Source of the DNA: JBGTFE01 sp036403235
Lineage (GTDB): Bacteria; Acidobacteriota; Blastocatellia; Pyrinomonadales; Pyrinomonadaceae
Length of the DNA: 40,525 bases
Reading direction: 5' to 3'
Assembly (NCBI GenBank): GCA_036403235.1
Contig: DASWRI010000072.1
Location: forward strand, 1-40,525
The notes under the pieces are model-generated. The model did no database searches. It was not told where the DNA came from and worked only from the letters and a program-made list of their open reading frames with translations. Numbering within the stretch: position 1 is the first letter of the stretch; each line of letters starts with the position of its first letter. Of this stretch, positions 38,074 through 40,525 are shown piece by piece. Position numbers and translations under genes: made by a program.

Positions 38074-39990
38074 TTACTGCTGTTTGTTTTGGCGCGTCGC
38101 TTCTTCGAGGGCGGCGAGACGTTTCATCAACTCGTCCTGCGCGGCGCGAAGCTGGTTGACTTCGTCCTGAAGCTGTTTGACTTCGACGTTTTTCTGCTGC
38201 AATTCGCTGTCTAATTCCTTGACCGCTGCTAAACTGACGCCCGCCAGATCCTGGATACCGATTGAAATATTGTTTGTGCCGAGGCCGAACTGCTCGAAGA
38301 AATCTTCGGCCATCGGGCCGACGTGGCGAACCGTCTTGCCTTCGTCGATGTAATTCCACGAGGTAATCGGCAGATTGCGAAGTTTTGAAAGCACGTCGAA
38401 GCCTTTGACCGCGATGAAGTTTTCTTTTGTGAAACGGCTCGAAGTGCAGTTAAAGACGCCGCTTCCCGCCGGAAGATTACAGCCGGTCGTGCCGGTCAGA
38501 TTGGTGCGGAAACGGAAACCGCCGGTCGCGCGTGCCGCAAATTCGTTGTTGGCGGTATTTTTGAAAGTATCGACTGAAGCCGTCGCCGAGCCGTCGCTCC
38601 AGACAAACGTTCCGCTGAAACCGTTGTTCGAGGCGAATTTACCGAACGCCATCGAGTGGTCTTTGTCGGCGGTTACGTTATAACCGATGGCAACTGCCGC
38701 GAGGCCCGTAATATTAAACGAATCCGGGTCGCATTTGCCGTTGACGAGCGGTCCGCCCGACTGCGCTTTATTGCCCATTGCAAAACCGTAGGTGTCGCAC
38801 ACGCGATTGCCCGCGCCGGCCGAAAATCCGGCTGCGCCTTTAACTTCATTGCCGCTGCCGAAAACGATGCTGCTCGTGCTGCTGGCGAAATTCGTGTCGC
38901 CGAACGCGAACGAATAAAGACCGCTCGCCGTTGACTGGCTGCCGCCCGCCCATGAAAAGAAGCCCGTGTTGGCGTCGTCCCATTCGTTTTGCGCGTAGCC
39001 CGAACGAAACGCGCCCTTGTAGGTGTACCACATCGTTCGGTAGCCCTGACCTTCAACCGGAATCGTGCCGATGCCCAGATTGCCGGTTGCGAGAAAACTG
39101 CCGTTCTGGAAAACTTTGAAATCGGCCGGCGTAAATCCGCCCGGGCCGCTGCAACAGGTGCTGCCGCCGCGCAAAAATAACATCGCGGCCGTCCCGTTGG
39201 CGTCGCCGACCGAAACTTGCGGTGTCACGCCGGGAACAAACCGGACGGTGTTGGCGTCAACATATGATTTGTTCGTCGCGTCCAACGGATTTACCGGATT
39301 GGGAACGTTTATACCGCCGGAAAAATTATTCAACGCCGTCCACGTGTTTGTGCTGCCGAAGATTGCTCCGCCACCGACGGCGTTGGCGCTCGACAGAGTC
39401 GTTCCGTCGCCGAAGATAATCGATTGAGCCGAGATTTTTCCTAAAGCGTCGCGTTTGACGAGTGTGTTCGAAATGTTGCTCGGCGTCGCGTTGTTGACCG
39501 CCTGCACCGCGTTGGCGACGTTTGTCGAAGTCTGCCCGCCGACGTTGTTGACGACGGTCGCGTTTTGCGTGCCCGTCACGTCGCCCGACATATTGCCGGT
39601 AAAATTCGTCGTGCTGTTCGTTTTCGTCGCATACGGAGCGGAATTTATTTTCTGTCTCGGCGTCAAAGTCGTGTAGGCGTCGCCCGCGGTTTTGCGAACG
39701 GCGATTTCCAGATAACGGTCGGCGCCGGGAAAAGCCGCCGCGCCAAAATCGAGGCTGGTCGAAAAAATACCGTTTGAAACCGTGACGGAGACGTCCGACA
39801 AAGTTCCACTGATTTGCGCCCCGCCGGTCGCCGCGTCATACAGCTTAAATTGAAATTGGAACGTGCCGCTCGCCGCTGCGCCCGCATCGTTCAAGCGTCC
39901 CTGATAATTAAAAGCTGAGCTCTGGCCGAAAGCGTTTACTGCCAGCGCCAAAGCGATAACTAATAATATGATTGCTCTTTTTGTATTCAT
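38074..39990 (-). CDS. Secreted fibre-like protein with YadA-type head and S74 chaperone domain
   Basis: The 638-residue product has a signal peptide (MNTKRAIILLVIALALAVNA). A beta domain (about 25-125, FNYQGRLNDAGAAASGTFQF) and a Thr/Asn-rich stalk follow. Then come head-like repeats of trimeric adhesins (YSFAFGDTNFASSTSS, VAIGYNVTADKDHSMAFG). The end is a peptidase S74 intramolecular chaperone domain (about 517-590) with SSRFTKENF giving Ser517 and Lys522 as catalytic pair, HVGPMAEDFFEQFG and DLAGVSLAAVKEL. The last 45 residues are a coiled coil. S74 domains drive trimer folding of phage tail spikes and then cut themselves off. CAGGAGA precedes the ATG. No outer-membrane anchor is visible. 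Confidence 0.9.
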   Translation of the reverse strand: MNTKRAIILLVIALALAVNAFGQSSAFNYQGRLNDAGAAASGTFQFQFKLYDAATGGAQISGTLSDVSVTVSNGIFSTSLDFGAAAFPGADRYLEIAVRKTAGDAYTTLTPRQKINSAPYATKTNSTTNFTGNMSGDVTGTQNATVVNNVGGQTSTNVANAVQAVNNATPSNISNTLVKRDALGKISAQSIIFGDGTTLSSANAVGGGAIFGSTNTWTALNNFSGGINVPNPVNPLDATNKSYVDANTVRFVPGVTPQVSVGDANGTAAMLFLRGGSTCCSGPGGFTPADFKVFQNGSFLATGNLGIGTIPVEGQGYRTMWYTYKGAFRSGYAQNEWDDANTGFFSWAGGSQSTASGLYSFAFGDTNFASSTSSIVFGSGNEVKGAAGFSAGAGNRVCDTYGFAMGNKAQSGGPLVNGKCDPDSFNITGLAAVAIGYNVTADKDHSMAFGKFASNNGFSGTFVWSDGSATASVDTFKNTANNEFAARATGGFRFRTNLTGTTGCNLPAGSGVFNCTSSRFTKENFIAVKGFDVLSKLRNLPITSWNYIDEGKTVRHVGPMAEDFFEQFGLGTNNISIGIQDLAGVSLAAVKELDSELQQKNVEVKQLQDEVNQLRAAQDELMKRLAALEEATRQNKQQ

Positions 39991-40105
39991 CGAAATTCTC
40001 CTGCGTTATAAAAAATTTATGATTGCTTGCCGGCTTTCTAAATGCCGCTCTATATCTAACGCGAAGAATTTTCGGAAAAGGTATCAGCCGATAGATTTTT
40101 TTGTG

Positions 40106-40170
40106 AATGTTAAAAAAATCGACGAAGACAGCTAAATCAATTTGTAAGAGTCGATTTTTTCAGGTTAACA
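40106..40170. other. Imperfect inverted repeat in the divergent gap
   Basis: GTTAAAAAAATCGAC and GTCGATTTTTTCAGGTTAAC are facing copies about 30 bases apart. They lie in the 300-base AT-rich gap between the divergent S74 gene and the beta-helix gene. The gap otherwise holds AT-rich palindromes (TTTTATTTAAAACG) and no gene. It may be a regulator site. Confidence 0.4.
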
Positions 40171-40291
40171 GGCAACTTTTAACCGAAAAGCGTAATCCAA
40201 TCTGTAATTAAATAATTACGTTTTATTTAAAACGATTAAATAAAACAGTAAACTTTGTTTTTCATCTCTCACACGAACTTATAAAAATTAT

Positions 40292-40525
40292 ATGAAAAAA
40301 ATATCACTACTTTTATTTATATTTATATTCAGTTTAGCCGTTCGTGCCGAGACGCTTAACATAACCGAATTCGGCGCGGTTCCGAACGATAACATAGACG
40401 ACACGCCGGCGATTAACGAAGCGGTTGAAAAATTGAAAACCGGCGGCGGCACGCTCGTTTTTCCGTCCGGCACAACCGATATCAGCGGTGAGATTCCTTT
40501 TATCTCATACGGAAATTATCAGAGT
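40292..40525 (+). CDS. Secreted pectate-lyase-like beta-helix protein (5' part)
   Basis: The first 78 residues are present and the gene runs off the window in frame. A signal peptide (MKKISLLLFIFIFSLAVRA) is followed by LNITEFGAVPNDNIDDTPAI and NEAVEKLKTGGGTLVFPSG. This is the characteristic N-terminal segment of the pectate-lyase-3/GH28-like right-handed beta-helix superfamily. Members degrade or bind polysaccharides (polygalacturonases, exo-enzymes, tail spikes). The specific enzyme cannot be told from this part. Confidence 0.85.
   Translation, partial: MKKISLLLFIFIFSLAVRAETLNITEFGAVPNDNIDDTPAINEAVEKLKTGGGTLVFPSGTTDISGEIPFISYGNYQS

Overview
The window looks like a chromosomal segment of a free-living Gram-negative bacterium, most likely an acidobacterium (Blastocatellia/Pyrinomonadaceae type). 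The grounds are the family mix (M13 peptidase, DUF1684, PilZ, glycine-zipper and FG-GAP secreted proteins, S74 fibre-like protein), many Sec-signal proteins and lipoproteins, and intergenic spacing full of short tandem repeats. This taxonomic placement is inference; no rRNA is present.

Layout. 1-2167: a 21-bp tandem array, then thiG, thiS and an unknown gene, all on the minus strand. 2373-20752: a long plus-strand complex I cluster in the order nuoA-B-C-D-[TonB-like]-E-[small secreted]-[signal-peptidase-like]-F-[bTHX]-G-H-J-K-[secreted]-L-M-[DUF1684]-N. No nuoI is present. The extra genes mostly encode exported proteins; one encodes the tiny 30S ribosomal protein bTHX (43 aa). 20832-30625: metabolic and housekeeping genes: an orphan class I glutamine amidotransferase, an M13 metallopeptidase, a lipoprotein, a YbdK/GCS2 ligase, a PilZ protein, a cystathionine gamma-synthase/lyase-type PLP enzyme, a PP2C phosphatase and an NfeD protein. 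30784-30870: tRNA-Leu(UAA). 30871-34860: an accessory, partly AT-rich stretch downstream of the tRNA, with a methyltransferase, a LamG protein, broken or very small ORFs, a VOC protein and a four-helix membrane protein. The last two flank a long attC-like inverted repeat. 35134-40525: secreted proteins. Two of them sit behind clear sigma-54 -24/-12 promoters, followed by an FG-GAP repeat protein, a YadA-head/S74 chaperone fibre-like protein, and the start of a pectate-lyase-like beta-helix protein cut by the window edge.

The most distinctive structure is a family of intergenic elements built from heptanucleotide tandem repeats. Most continue into their own reverse complement. Different copies use different 7-mers but share one architecture, and many end only 2-12 bases before a start codon (thiS, nuoB, nuoD, nuoE, nuoJ, nuoK, nuoM, the gene after nuoN, ybdK-like, PP2C). 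There they replace the expected Shine-Dalgarno region. They formally resemble the heptanucleotide STRR repeats known from filamentous cyanobacteria. They could act as transcript-processing, attenuation or translation-control leaders of the complex I operon, or be neutral expanded repeats; the sequence alone cannot decide.
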